The notes beneath the pieces are model-generated. The model had not been told where the DNA came from, did no database searches, and worked only from the letters and a program-made list of their open reading frames with translations. The position numbers and the translations under genes were made by a program. Positions 1-11,512 of a DNA stretch of 64,000 nt are shown one piece after another; within the stretch, counting starts at the first letter, position 1; the number at the start of each line of letters is the position of its first letter. Source of the stretch: Symbiodinium natans (Eukaryota; Sar; Dinophyceae; Suessiales; Symbiodiniaceae); assembly GCA_905221605.1 (NCBI GenBank), contig CAJNDS010002308.1:216001-280000 (forward strand), in the 5' to 3' direction.

Positions 1-1147
1 CCTCAGCTTTCTAGGTTCTAAGAACCCTATACCCTGCAATCCCCAAACACCACAAAGCCTACCCTTCAACCCTCAACCCTAAACCCTAAACCCTACACCC
101 TAAACCCTGAACCCTGAACCCTAAACCCTAAACCCTAAACCCACTACCACTCCGAGGTGACGGCGGAAGTGGGTCACCAGATCAACATGAAACTTGGCTG
201 CCTCCTAAGCCCCAACTTATAGGGTTTAGGGTTCAGGGTTTAGGGTTTAGGTAGGGTTTAGTGTTTAGGGTTTAGGGTCTGGGTCTCGGGTGAAAGGTTT
301 AAGGCATCAAACCCCAACGTAGAGGGTTTAGGGGGTAGGTTTTCCAAACACTGAAAAAATCGAAAACAGGCAGTGCTTTAACCGAAAAGCACAGGCCCAT
401 AGTGTGAAGCTCTCTCTAGGTTTTAGGGTCTCGGGTTTATTTAAGGTTCAGGGCCTCAAACCCCAAACCCAAACCCCCAAACCCAACTACAAAGTATAGG
501 CTAGCTCGATCGCCGCAGACCATAAGAAACAGGGTATATATTCCTGGCATTGGCGAGTGTGTATATGTATGTATATACATATACATATACATATACATAT
601 ATATATATATGTATATATATATATATGGCGTCCTTTTGGGGATTCATTCGAGTAGTAGAAACCCTACTTTCCTAAAGGCTTGTCTGGGGCCTCCAAACAC
701 TGGCAGCCTCCCGAAAAGACCACAGTGCAGGGGTTTTGGGGTTTCTCTGTGCTTCTGAGAATAAGGCCCCCTAGATAGGTTGGGTTTAACCTTTTCGGGT
801 TCAAGGTTTAGGGTTTAGGGAAGTTGCATGGTCCCTTATTTTTTTGAAGAGATTTGAAGTTTGGGCCTTTGGGTTTTCAGTATGGGCTATATAATATGGT
901 TTTTTTTACTCAGGGCCCATACGAAGGGACCATGTATCTACCCTAAGAAGGGGGATAAGTAGGGTGCCTGGGTTGGCGAGCGCGCCGTCGGGAACGTGCC
1001 CCTTTCTAAAGAAAGGCGCACTCTCTGCCCACTGATGCACACCCTAAACCCAAAACTCCGGACCCTAAACCCTAAACTCTGGACCCTAAAACCCTAAACC
1101 CTAATCCCTAATCCCTAAACCCTAAACCCTAAACCCTAAACTGCAAG

Positions 1148-1224
1148 CCAAGGAAAGTCATGCAGCCCGAGTGGATTCACAACCCGAAAGCCTGGGAAGT
1201 GCTTTACTCAGGCGACCTGGCAGG
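1148..1224 (+). CDS. Candidate internal exon, unknown protein
   Basis: The island between a C-rich and a G-rich array reads RKVMQPEWIHNPKAWEVLYS without a stop. An AG precedes it and GG|GTTTAGG follows as donor. No family recognised. Confidence 0.4.
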
Positions 1225-2193
1225 GTTTAGGGTTTAGGGTTTAGGGTTTAGGGTTTAGGGTTTAGGGTTTAGGGTTTAGGGTTTAGGGTTTAGGGTTTAG
1301 GGTTATTAGTATAATTTTTGTTTTTGGCGGGGGGGGGGGGGGGCTGGGGGCGGGGGTCAGGGTTCAGGATTTAGGGTTTTTTAGGTTTTCTCGGGGGTCA
1401 GGGTTTCGGGTTTAAGGGGTTTTCAGGTTACATGGCTTAAGTAGGTGTCAAGTTTGAGGGTCTTGGGCGGTTCAGGGACACGGTGGCACCTAAGCCCTAA
1501 ACCCTAAACCCTAAACCCCCCTCCCCCCCCCCCCCCCCCCCACATTGAAAGGATCCTTTGCGGGGAGACCCATGTCACATGAGCAGCCCTGAGAACTCCC
1601 CAGAGCCCTCCCAGACTTGAGGGGATGAGGGGCTAGGGTTTTAGCGTTTAGCGTTTAGGGTTTAGGGTTTAGGGTTTAGGGTTTAGGGTTTAGGGTTTCG
1701 GATTTAGGGTTTAGGGTTTAGGGTTTAGGGTTTAGGGTTTAGGGTATGTAGGTGTGGAAGAGCACGGTTCTGAATGGGACGAGACCCCAAGCCCTAGTTA
1801 AAGCCCGAAGCCCCTCGTGTTAGGATGCCGGGGATTGCCAGACTCAACGAGGGTGCCTTTGAACCTAGCCGGCACAGGTGCTTCAAGCAGGCTGCTACAC
1901 CCCAAAGCCCCAAACAGCCCTGAAGTGGGTTTTGTTTGGGTCGTACTATTGGGTGCCGGGCTGGGGTTAACCCTAAACCCCAAACCCCAAACTCCAAACC
2001 CTAAACCCTAAACCCTAAACCCCAAACCCCAAACCCTAAACCCTAAACCCTAAACCCTAAATCCTAAACCCTAAACCCTAAACCCTAAACCCTAAACCCT
2101 AAACCCTAAACCCTAAACCCTAAACCCTAAACCCTAAACACTAAACCCTAAACCCTAAACCCTAAACCCTAAACCCTGAACCCTGAACCCTAG

Positions 2194-2263
2194 CCGAAGC
2201 TCGCGGCGGAGAGCCCAGGGGATGCTACCAGCCGACGCTGGCTCCTTGGCCGTGCACTGGAGG
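2194..2263 (+). CDS. Candidate internal exon, frame uncertain
   Basis: A 70-bp island after CTAG and before GG|GTTTAG. All three forward frames are open, so the protein cannot be chosen. Confidence 0.3.
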
Positions 2264-2710
2264 GTTTAGGGTTTAGGGTTTAGGGTTTAGGGTTTAGGGT
2301 TGAGAGTTTGGGGTGGAGGGTGGTTTAGGGTTTAGGGTGTGGTGTTTGGGGTTTAGGGTTTGGGGCAGATTTTAAAGATCCTGATTGGGGTTTGAGGGTT
2401 GAAGGGTTTGGGGTTATGGTGGTGGAGGCGTCTTACGTTGGATTGCGGGTTCTTGTATGCAGGCCTTTCCGTGAAAGGCCTAGCTGTCTGCGATCCTGTT
2501 TGGGGTTCCTTGGGTGTCAGCAAATTCCCTTCTAGCGGGGGTCCCCCCTGTTCTCCCTGAGGATACAACCCTCCCAAACCCTGAACCCTAAACCTTAAAC
2601 CCCAAACTCTGAACCCTAAACCCCAAACCCTAAACCCCAAACCCTAAACCCCAAACCCTAAGCCCTAAACCCTAAACCCTAAACCCTAAAGCTAAACCCT
2701 ACCCTCCCAG

Positions 2711-2794
2711 GCGACTGGCAAATTACGTCACCAGAAACCACAAGTACTTCTCGGGCATCGAGCTCTCCTGGGTGGCCAAGGCAGGAGTCTCGGG
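2711..2794 (+). CDS. Candidate internal exon, unknown protein
   Basis: Acceptor CTCCCAG, donor GGG|GTTTAGG. The preferred frame reads RLANYVTRNHKYFSGIELSW and on to the donor; the other two frames are also open. Starts with one leftover base and ends with two. Confidence 0.5.
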
Positions 2795-3344
2795 GTTTAG
2801 GTTTAGGGTTTAGGGTTTAGGGTTTAGGGTTTAGGGTTTAGGTTTTAGGGGCTTAGGGTTCGGCACCCTAAACCCTAAACTCTCTACCCCTAAACCCCAA
2901 ACACGGAACCCTAAACCTGGAGCCCCAATCCCTAAACCCTAAACCCTAAACCCTAAACACTAAACCATCTTAAACCATATGAGCCCTAGCGTCCAGTGCT
3001 CGGAGGGCTCGAGACTGTGGAAGTCCCAGGCCTAAGTCCAAGCCCTACATCCCTTCCCACTTGGAGTAAGTCAGGTTTAGGGTTTAGGGTTTAGGGTTTA
3101 GGGTTTAGGGTTTAGGGTTTAGGGTTTCGGGCTTCGGGCTTTGGGGTTTGGGGTTTAGGGATAGTAAGCTGGGTTATGGGGATTATAATAGGGTTTCGAG
3201 GGGGATACTGAGTAGACTTCCTAAGTCAAAAGAGCTTCCAAGTACTCAAGCCTGAGAAAGACTCTACGTCGGGTCTAGGGCTCCACTAGTATTATGATTA
3301 CTTTGTAGCCTTGGAGGCTGCAAGTCCGGACAGCCCCGAAATTC

Positions 3345-3630
3345 ACATTTTTGCATAGCCGAAACTGCACAAGCCGAAAAATGCATATGCAAGAATGCAT
3401 CAGCAGAAAAATGCATAAGCAAGATGCGTGAGCAGAAATATGCAGAAGCAAAAATGGGCAAGCAGCAACATGCATAAGCAAATATGCATAGGCATAAGCA
3501 ATCATGCATATTTTTGCATATCGGGCCCTTAGCGGGCTCCCGACCCAAAGTGGACCAAACGCCCGGGCTCGATGTGCAAATAATATTCAAAATGCAGTGT
3601 GTTTTGCACATGTTTTTGCATATCGGGTGT
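3345..3630. repeat. Degenerate TGCAT-rich tandem repeat
   Basis: Units of about 14-16 bp around ATGCATAAGCA repeat through this stretch and become less exact toward 3630. A minus-strand ORF over it (rich in C, H, F, A) is the repeat translated. Confidence 0.75.
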
Positions 3631-3903
3631 GTTTGACCAAAGGTAACCATAAACCGTGAACGTTTCTTTTTCAACCCGGAACCCTGAACCCTAAGCCTAA
3701 GCCCTGAACCTTAAATTACCTAGACCCCCCCCCCCCCCCCAGTACGCTGTAAAGTGCCCTGAATACGCCTAAACCCCAAACCCCAAACCTGAAACCCTAA
3801 ACCCCAAACCCCAAACCCTAAACCCTAAACCCTAAACCCTGAACCCTGAACCCTAAACCCTAAACCCTAAACCCTAAACCCTAAACCAAGCCCGTTGCGC
3901 CAG

Positions 3904-3990
3904 GGTCGTGAGTATGAACGTTTGCAGACCAGCTGTGCCAATGCCAAGCAGCATCTGTCCGGACGCATTCTTGCCGGGAACCCCAGCCGG
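3904..3990 (+). CDS. Candidate internal exon, unknown protein
   Basis: Acceptor CGCCAG, donor GG|GTTTAGG, 87 bp in phase 0 at both ends. Reads GREYERLQTSCANAKQHLSG and on. C-rich array before, G-rich array after. Confidence 0.5.
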
Positions 3991-4062
3991 GTTTAGGGTT
4001 TAGGGTTTAGGGTTTAGGGTTTAGGGTATAAGGTTTAAGGTCTAGGGTTTTCAGGGATTAAG

Positions 4063-4155
4063 ACTCGTACCCCTAAGGTTATACCCCTCAAGGTTCCCCT
4101 TAATCTACTTCTACTTAAACTCTAACCCAAGGGTACAACCTTAAGGGTCGATTTC
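4063..4155 (+). mobile_element. Inverted-repeat element, family M (ACCCCTAAGGTT)
   Basis: Ends ACCCCTAAGGTTATACCC and GGGTACAACCTTAAGGGT form an inverted repeat. Relatives at 38996 and 53660. Confidence 0.55.
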
Positions 4156-5316
4156 AGTACTAAAAAATAGCATTTTTCATTGCGGGTACGGGCAAATCCT
4201 GGGGTCCCCCCCCCTCTTTTAGGAGGCCTTTTGAGGCCTTTTGGTGGCTCTTGAAACTTAAAAATCGGGAAAAGGGGTGGAGTGTATGCCGGCGTATTCA
4301 CTCCGAAGCCCCTTGAGTATGGTTTAGGGTTTTGGGGCTATGGGTTTAGGGTTTAGGGTTTCTACAGTTTGGGGGTTTTTGGGTTCGTTCTCGTTTTAGG
4401 GTGTAAGGTCCGAGATTTGGACCAAGCAAAGGCAGTTGTATCCCTGACTTCGGATGTTGTTTCAGGGTTTACCCTAAACCCTGAACCCTTTCGTGCCTGC
4501 ATCCCTACACCCTATATCTTGATATTCTGGGATATCAGGTTGAGGGCAAATGGGATGAGGTGCAAGAGTTTCTTGGTTTAGGGTCGGGCGGGTTACTTAG
4601 TGACCCTGAATCCTGTAGCCAGCTTGTCTCCGAGCCACCCTCAGAAGTAGGAATGTCATGCGAGCCGTGTCGGATGCGTTTCTGTTGCTGGAGACCCATG
4701 GGCCCCTAGAATCCTGCACAGAACCATCAATCAGGCCAGCAGAACAGGCCACAATCACCCTAAACCCTAAACCCTAAACCCTAAACCCTAAACCCTAAAC
4801 CCTAAACCCTAAACCCGGAAACCCTAACACCACCATAGCGCATGCCAATGCAGCACTCTCCTGAACCCATCCGCAGTTCAGACGCTCGTCTGATGAATGT
4901 CGAGACATCCCACACACACCCAGACACACACGGACACAGACGGGCCGGGGGGGGGGGGGGGGGGGCGAGTTAAATCCTATAAAGCCAAAAAGCCTGAAGT
5001 GCCTAAAGCCGAAACCATAGGATGAAGGCTAAGGGGGTTTAGCATGTCTAGCTTCGGGGTGGGACAAGGTTCCCAGAAAGACAACAAAAGCACACTAGGA
5101 CGCCCAGTAGTTCCCTGCGATATAGATCTAGGATCCTGGAAAAGACCAACTTGAACAAAGATAGGTTACTGGGAACCTAGAGCACGGCTGCAGAGGCCCT
5201 CAGTTTAGGGTTTAGGGTTTAGGCTTTGAGGGTTAAGGGTCAAGGGTTTAGAGTTTAGGGTTTTGGGTTAAGGGTTTAGGGTTTAGAGTTTAGGGTTTAG
5301 GGTGTAGGGTTTCGAG

Positions 5317-5426
5317 ACGAGGTTGACTCTGTCGACGAGTGCGAAGAGCTGTGTAACGCTCGACCTGGTTGTGATTCCTTCGTGCATGCTGTGGAGGAGA
5401 AGCAGCATGCTCTCGGGCGCACTTGA
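5317..5426 (+). CDS. Cysteine-rich exon, PAN/apple-like
   Basis: Reads DECEELCNARPGCDSFVHAV; the C-x3-C-x4-C spacing with P before the last C resembles PAN/apple modules. TGA ends the frame at 5424-5426, either a true stop or a GA donor just before the array. Confidence 0.45.
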
Positions 5427-5579
5427 TTCAGGGTTTAGGGTTTAGGGTCAGGGTTTAGGGTTTAGGGTTTAGGGTATTTTGGCGAGCGAACAGCTTCCGA
5501 GTTCATCGGGTTAAGGGTTTTGGTAGGGTTCCGGGTTTAAAGGCTATGGAGGTGGGGGGGGGGGGGGGGGGGGGTTGGC

Positions 5580-6135
5580 AATGTTTGGGATCCTAGACAA
5601 GCTCCACCTGAACCTCCTTCAGCCCAAAGTAAGGGACACGCAGCTCTCGTAAATGAGCCTTGTTCGAGCCGTGTGTCGGGCTCGGTTGGGGTGATGCAGG
5701 AATGCATGATAGCTTCCTATGTCAATGGTTCTTGCTGGCTTCACCTTGGCAACATGTATACGTACCATATCCTACTCGTGTTATCCTTATTTGTTTGTGT
5801 TGCGGTCTGTTACTCTACAAATCCGAAACCTTCAACCATGAGCCCGAATTAAACCCTGGTTCTGTCGCTTGGCCCAGGACCTTTCCAGCTTACACTAGTT
5901 TAGTTTTCTGTCGCTTGGCCCAGGACCTTTCCAGCTTACACTAGTTTAGTTTGAAAAACTCTTCTGGTGTGCTGTTAAGGAACTTCATTAGAATGCAGCT
6001 ATCCCAGAATCAAGAGAACAACTTTTTTTGTGTACACATACGTAGAACTGTGTAACGTGCTTTCAATCTCATTAGTTCAATTCGCTATTTCCTTCGTCCG
6101 AATCCGTCGTCCGAAGTGTCCGCAGACTGGTAGCA
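5580..6135. other. Array-free stretch with a 46-bp tandem duplication
   Basis: Unique DNA with no telomere repeat. A 46-bp unit (TCTGTCGCTTGGCCCAGGAC and on) is repeated in tandem at 5861-5906 and 5907-5952. A 94-codon ORF crosses it but ends in the duplicated peptide; I cannot support a gene. Confidence 0.6.
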
Positions 6136-6139
6136 GAAA

Positions 6140-6385
6140 CCCCTAAACCCTAAACCCCCTGAACCCTAAGCCCCTAAACCCTTAAACCCTACACGCCTAA
6201 ACCCCTAAACCCCTAAACCCCTACACCCCTAACCCCCCTAAACCCCTAAACCCCTAAACCCCTAAACCCCTAAACCCCTAAACCCCTAAACCCCTAAACC
6301 CCTAAGCCCCTAAGCCCCTAAACCCCTAAACCCCTAAACCTTCAACCCCTAAACCCCTAAACCCTAAACCCTCAACCCCCTAAGC
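6140..6385 (-). repeat. CCCCTAAA octamer array
   Basis: An 8-bp variant of the telomere unit, one extra C, about 28 copies. Similar tracts at 8218-8466 and 44645-44735. Confidence 0.9.
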
Positions 6386-6425
6386 CTTTAATTATCCCTG
6401 AATTCCAAAATCTGGAAGCCGCCAG

Positions 6426-6503
6426 GTCTGCTACCTGAAGCAAGGCTGCAGGGGCCTCCCCGGGCCCTGTAAGAATTGGTGCGGCTACCAGCTCAAGGCC
6501 AGA
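6426..6503 (+). CDS. Cysteine-rich candidate exon
   Basis: Acceptor CGCCAG, donor AGA|GTCACC, 78 bp in phase 0. Reads VCYLKQGCRGLPGPCKNWCG and on, four cysteines in 18 residues. Family not recognised. Confidence 0.5.
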
Positions 6504-6509
6504 GTCACC

Positions 6510-7560
6510 CTAAACCCCAAACCCTACACCCTAAACCTTAAACCCTAAACCCGAGACCCTAACCCTAAACCCCTAAACCCTACACCCCAAACCCCAAGCC
6601 CTAAACCCAGCACGGGCCCAATGCAGGTTTCGAGTCAACCGAACCTCTCCCTCTTCCCCCCCCATCCCCCCCAAGGAGCCGAAGAATCTAAGACTTTAAG
6701 GCAGTCGCCGAACCCGAAGCCCGGAACTCCAGGGTTTAGGGGTTAGGGACCCTAAACCCTAGATCTTTTGCTGCTGGGTCGGGCTTGGAACCCTACACCC
6801 TGAAACCCTTGAAATGTAGACCCAACCCCAGCCCGAGAACTAAAAAACAACAACCCAACACCATAAACCCTGAACCTTTCTCAACCCTGAGCCCTCAACC
6901 CTGAGCCCTTTACCCGAAACCTTAAACCCTAAACTTCAAATCCCAAAGCCCCAAAACCCGAAAGCCCTCAGCTCTAATCTAGAACTCCTCGAACCCGCAA
7001 GTCCCCAAGACTCCCAACTGCCAGGTTTCGGCCTCCCGGTCAGGGTCTAAGGGTTCCGGGCTGGGAAGACGGCGGGAAGCCTTTAAGCGGACCGTATAAG
7101 CCGCCTAGGTGCCCAAAACGGGCAGCATAAGGGTTCGAGGCTCTACCAGCAATGACAACTCCGTGAGGTCCCTAACCCTAAAGATTTTGGCTTTATGGAC
7201 TAGGGGTTACGTTTTTGGATCCCCAATACCATGCCCCAGAGGCCTCACACCCTTAACCCCTAGGGTTTAGGGTTTAGGGTTTAGGGTTTAGGGTTTAGGG
7301 TTTAGGGTGGGTTTAGGGTTTAGGGTTTAGGGTTAGTCCCTTAAGCCCTACAACCTAAAGTTGAAATCCTCTAGGCCCCAAACCCCCCCAAGCTCCTAAA
7401 CCCAACCCCAGACTGGTACCGGACACACATGTTTAGGGTTTAGGGTTTAGGGTTTCGGGTCAAACCTCATAAGCTCCCCCCAACCCCCCAAGCCCCTTAC
7501 CCTAACCCTCTTACGGTTTGGGGTTCAGGGTTCAGGGTTCAGGGTTTAGGGTTTGGGGTT
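6510..7560. other. Degenerate telomere-repeat tract with no supported exon
   Basis: Mostly decayed CCCTAAA in the first part and TTTAGGG in the second (7260-7335 is clean). I see no convincing exon. Confidence 0.6.
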
Positions 7561-8217
7561 TACGTCGTGAAGCCACGCAGGGCGCGGAGGGCACTGAGCG
7601 CAAGTGCCTTACTTTCCGGCTTCTTGGCTTGTGACACGCCCGAGGAGGGATTGGGGTTTAGGGAATTTAGGGGGGGTTTAGGGGGTTTAGGTCTTAGGGG
7701 CTTCAGGGTTTAGGATTTAGAAAGATATCCCCACCCCCCCCCCCCCTAAAAAAAAAAAAAAGGGGTCTTTGTAGGGTGCGACCCTAAACCCTCAAACGCA
7801 AACCGTAAACCCTCAACCCGAAACCTTAAACCCTCCTAATCCGTCCCCCTAATGTGAAACAATATTAAACGGGGGGACTCCGCCCCCCCCCCCCCCCCTA
7901 GAAACTCGAAATGTGTTTTTATTATTAAGGGGATTGTTTTATTGAAATGTTACGTTTGGGGTCTCAAGGGTTTAGGGTCAAGGCTTCAGGGTTTGGTAAG
8001 GTTTCGTGTTTGATTCGGTTTCAGGGAGAAGGAGGGTTTAGGGTTTCGGGGTTTAGGATTGGCTTGAGAGTTTTGGGAGCCCTGAACCCACCCCCTAATT
8101 CGGAATAGGTTTTCTAAAGGCGGGGTCGGTTTCGGCAGGATTTTCCGGAAAGTGCTTTTATAATTGGGGGGGGGGGGGGGGGGTACTTAATAAACGGGGG
8201 AAGGGATTTATCCGTAA

Positions 8218-8466
8218 ACCCTAAACCCTAAACCCCTACCCTAAACCCCGAAACCCTAAACCCCTAAACCCTAAACCCCACCCCTAAACCCCTAAACCCC
8301 TAAACCCCTAAACCCCAAAACCCCAAAACCCCTAAACCCCTAAACCCCTAAACCCCGAAACCCCTAAACCCCTAAACCCCTAAACCCCTAAACCCCTAAG
8401 CCCCTAAACCCCCAAACCCTAAACCCCTAAACCCCTAAACCCCTAAAACCCCAAACCCCTAAACCC
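8218..8466 (-). repeat. CCCCTAAA octamer array
   Basis: Second octamer tract, about 28 units with a few CCCCAAA and CCCCGAAA variants. Confidence 0.9.
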
Positions 8467-8559
8467 TGAACGTTAAAGGGATTTGAGGGATGCTTGGCTT
8501 TTCGTGTCTGGGAAGGTTTCGGCTTCAGTGCTTTTGGAAACTAAGCCATCCTCGGCCCC

Positions 8560-8915
8560 TCGGTTTAAGGGTTTAGGGTTTAGGGTTTAAGGGTTTAGGG
8601 TTTAGGGTTTAAGGGTTTCAGGGTTTCAGGGTTTAAGGGTTTGAGGGTTTAAGGGTTTAGGGTTTAAGGGTTTAGTGGTTTCAGGCTTTAAGGGTTTAAG
8701 GCTTTTAGGGTTTAAGGGTTTAAGGGTTTAAGGGTTTAAGGGTTTAAGGGTGTAAGGGTTTTATGGGTTAAAGGTTTAAGGGTTTAAGGGTGTAAGGGTT
8801 TTATGGTGTAAGGGTTTTAAGGGTTTAGGGGTTTTAGGGTTTTAGGGTTTTAGGGTTTAAGGGTTTAAGGGTTTAAGGGTGTAAGGGTTTTATGGTGTAA
8901 GGGTTTTAAGGGTTT
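8560..8915 (+). repeat. TTTAAGGG octamer array
   Basis: An 8-bp variant with an extra A (TTTAAGGG), about 40 units, mixed with GTAAGGGTTTTATGG runs that repeat as a higher unit near 8750-8900. Confidence 0.85.
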
Positions 8916-9122
8916 AGGTGTGAAGCTTCTCAGCAGAAAGCTCTTGCTTTGCGTGTTTTCTGAGTCGTCTGCCCCTCCCCCCCCCTGCCCCCACACGCAC
9001 ACAACTACAAACCCCAAGCAGGGGTAGAAACGGTTACCGTAATTACGTAACATCCCTACAACCCCCTAAACCCGAAAGCCTCAACCCTAAACCCTAAACA
9101 ACCCTAAACCCTACTTTGTGAA

Positions 9123-9227
9123 GCCTCGGCGCGTTTTGCTGAGGAACTGGCGCAAGGCCTCAGACGGGCCCAATGTGCAAATCTCCTTGGGCACACACAT
9201 CTATGGCGCAACATGGCCTACGACTGA
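9123..9227 (+). CDS. Candidate exon, possibly terminal
   Basis: Reads ASARFAEELAQGLRRAQCAN and ends RNMAYD then TGA right before a G-rich array. A second frame is open throughout, so the frame is not certain. Confidence 0.4.
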   Translation, partial: ASARFAEELAQGLRRAQCANLLGHTHLWRNMAYD

Positions 9228-9349
9228 GGGGTTAGGGTTTAGGGTTTAGGGTTTAGGGTTTAGGGTTTAGGGTTTAGGGTTTAGGGTTTAGGGTTTAGGG
9301 TTTAGGGTTTGTTGTTTTGGGTTTAGGGTTCAGGGTTCAGGGTTTAGAG

Positions 9350-9429
9350 GATGTTAACAAACAAGTGATCCGCTTTCGGGAAGCTTGGAAGGTTGCCTGG
9401 AAGAAGGGGAGCCGGAATTGTCCGACAAG
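9350..9429 (+). CDS. Candidate internal exon, basic helix-like
   Basis: Acceptor TTTAGAG, donor ACAAG|GTAGGG. Reads DVNKQVIRFREAWKVAWKKG and on. No family recognised. Confidence 0.5.
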
Positions 9430-9439
9430 GTAGGGCTCA

Positions 9440-9515
9440 CGGGTTTGGGGGTTTAGGGGTTTAGGGGTTTAGGGGTTTAGGGGTTTAGGGGTTTAGGGGT
9501 TTAGGGGTTTAGGCC
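9440..9515 (+). repeat. TTTAGGGG octamer array
   Basis: Nine octamer units, G-rich strand equivalent of the CCCCTAAA tracts. Confidence 0.9.
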
Positions 9516-9634
9516 TGAAGCCGCTTACTGGCAGTTGAGGGTGCGAGCCGTACACCCTACAAGGCCCCCTAAACCCTAAACCCTAAACGCTAAACCCTTA
9601 ACCCTACACCCTAAACCCTTAACCCTAAACCCAG

Positions 9635-9691
9635 CAATGTCCCAACGTGGCCTTTGGCGTCAGGCAGATGTGGGCTCATGGCAGCGACCTG
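9635..9691 (+). CDS. Candidate internal exon, 19 residues
   Basis: Acceptor CCCAG, donor CTG|GTCTGA, phase 0 at both ends. Reads QCPNVAFGVRQMWAHGSDL. Confidence 0.45.
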
Positions 9692-10504
9692 GTCTGATGT
9701 CGACCTTGTTGGGATGTTAGTGGATTTGAAGATTTCAGGGCTTATCGTTTAGGGCTTAGGGTTTGGGGTGTAGGGTTTGGGGTTTAGGGTGTAGGGTTAG
9801 TTTTTGGCTTGTAGGGCTTATGACTCATATGGTTCAGGGTTTAGGGTCTAGAGGGCTTGTAGTTCATGGTGTTAAGGGGGTGTTCGAACTGAGAGGGCTC
9901 AAGTTTTTGGGAGGCTTGTAGGACTTGTAGGGTTTAGGGTTTAGGGTTTGACAGGGCTTGTGTCTAAGGGTAGTCACATGGTCCCGTAGTACGGGCTCTT
10001 CAAAGGGGCCCTTGTTTTCCCCTACGGCTTCGACGGGGATGTTGTAGGGCTCGTATAAAGCTTTTTTGATTGTATAAGGCTTACAGAGTTTGGAGGCTTG
10101 TGGCTCCAGGGTTTAGGAGTTCGGGTTTAGGGGTTCGGGTTCGGGTGTTAGTAGTACATTAAGTGCAGTCAGCACAACCCTATACTTGGGTTTAGTTTCG
10201 CCTCTAAGCCCCAAACCCTAAACACCCTGCACCCAGCCTTTCTGTCTAAACCCTAAACCCTAAACCCTAAACCCTAAACCCCGAACTTTGGAATTGCAAG
10301 AGGCCCATTTCTCAGCAAGGTTCTGCTGTGCAGCAGGCCTCTCCTCCCCAAGCCCTTAGGATAGGATGGGGGTTTTGGGGCTTGTAAGGCTGGTTGCGGG
10401 TTTAGGGTTTAGGGTTTAGGGTTTAGGGTTTAGGGTTTAGGGTTTAGGGTTTAGGGCTTATAAGGCTAGAGGGCCTCTTAGGGCACGTCCTTGAGTTGAC
10501 CCAG

Positions 10505-10577
10505 GAACTGCCTTCTGATGTGCCAGCTGGAGCCGAAGTGCAAGCAAGTGGCCACCAGCCCTACGGATTTCAGGAGG
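10505..10577 (+). CDS. PAN/apple-like cysteine exon
   Basis: Acceptor GACCCAG, donor GG|GTTTAGG. Reads NCLLMCQLEPKCKQVATSPT; the C-x3-C-x4-PxC pattern matches the exons at 5317 and 38528 in style. Confidence 0.5.
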
Positions 10578-10849
10578 GTTTAGGGTTTAGGGTTTAGGGT
10601 TTAGGGTTTAGGGTTTAGGGTTTAGGGTTTAGGGGTTAGGGCGCTGAACCCTAAACCCTAATTAAACAAGCCGCCGAGATGGTTTACAGCCGTACTCCCT
10701 GAAAGCCGAAACCCGAAACCGTCTTAACCCCGAACCCTCAACCTTGAACTCCTCTGAAAGGTCCCTGAACCCCAACATCCGAAACCCCAAGCCCTAAACC
10801 GTGGACCCTATAAGCCCGAAGAGTGGAGCCTAAACCCCAAAATCCCAAG

Positions 10850-11064
10850 CGAGCTGTGCCGAAAAGCGAGGTGGTACCCTTTCGCCCTTGCTGGGTTCTA
10901 GGTTCTCTAGTCAAGACCAAAATATCAAAATGGGTGCCCTTTCTACGATATGGGTACTGGGCTACGAAGTGGTTCGTCGGTTATTCTCGGGCAAGCCTAC
11001 GTACTTCTTTACAAGGTTTGCCCGTGACCCTAAGATCAACAAAAAACACGCGCGAAGCCCTCAG
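10850..11064 (+). CDS. Two exons joined across a family A introner
   Basis: Exon 10850-10870 (SCAEKR) and exon 10970-11064 (VVRRLFSGKPTYFFTRFARD and on) join in phase when the 99-bp element 10871-10969 (GT...AG) is removed. The second exon probably ends at CAG|GCACCC, a GC donor. Protein not recognised. Confidence 0.5.
10871..10969 (+). mobile_element. Introner, family A (GGTAGCCCAGT ends)
   Basis: Shares GGTACCCTTT, TGGGTTC, GGGTGCCC and the 3' end ACTGGGCTAC with the copies at 16449 and 18108. Starts GT and ends AG; removing it keeps the flanking frame open. Confidence 0.7.
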
Positions 11065-11107
11065 GCACCCAAAACCATCCCGAAAGCCTACTCTAACCCC
11101 TAAAACC

Positions 11108-11255
11108 TCGACCCTGAACCCTAAACCCCAAACCCCAAACCCTAAACCGTAAACCCGAAACCCCAAACCCTAAACCCTAAACCCTAAACCCTAAACCCTA
11201 AACCCTAAACCCTAAACCCTAAACCCTAAACCCTAAACCCTAAACCCTAAACCCA
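11108..11255 (-). repeat. CCCTAAA array
   Basis: About 20 heptamers, nearly perfect after 11160. Confidence 0.95.
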
Positions 11256-11262
11256 AGCCCAG

Positions 11263-11364
11263 GTGTACAAAGATGGGCACTGCTTCGCCACCTCCGCCAA
11301 GAAGGTTCGAACCGCTGCCCCAGAAAAAACTCCGGCACCCCACCCCCCCCCGGCCCCAAATTAG
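11263..11364 (+). CDS. Candidate exon, unknown protein
   Basis: Acceptor AGCCCAG. Reads VYKDGHCFATSAKKVRTAAP then a proline run from a poly-C tract and TAG. The real 3' end may lie before the poly-C. Confidence 0.5.
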   Translation: MYKDGHCFATSAKKVRTAAPEKTPAPHPPPAPN

Positions 11365-11512
11365 GGTTTTGGGTTTAGCGCTTAGGGATTAGGGTTTAGG
11401 GTTTAGGGGTCTAGAGACTCCAGTACCCGTTTTTTGCGGTCTAGGCTTAAGGGATTTCAAGGGTTATATGTCATGTTCCAGCGGGGTTTGGGGAAGCAAT
11501 TTTGGGCTTAAG

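Noticed and set aside
1-145. C-rich array at the very start as a chromosome end
   Set aside because: The array is short, mixed with unique DNA, and followed at once by arrays of the opposite direction; it is interstitial.
559-627. Possible promoter from the AT-rich tract
   Set aside because: It is a plain (AT)n/(ATAC)n microsatellite with no gene start near it; similar tracts at 33997 and 57100 lie inside repeats.
1794-2640. Several 60-95 codon ORFs rich in GLGFRV, VWGLG or LNPKPQT, here and throughout
   Set aside because: These are translations of TTTAGGG or CCCTAAA units and share no coding signal outside the repeat.
3345-3630. CRISPR-like spaced repeat
   Set aside because: Units are contiguous and degenerate, without unique spacers; the 61-bp array at 17631 also has no spacers.
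3264-3674. 136-codon minus ORF rich in C, H, F and A
   Set aside because: It is the ATGCATAAGC tandem repeat read in one frame.
4597-4722. Minus-strand frame GPWVSSNRNASDTARMTFLL
   Set aside because: Open and protein-like for about 35 codons, but it stands alone, its acceptor is weak and no neighbour supports that strand.
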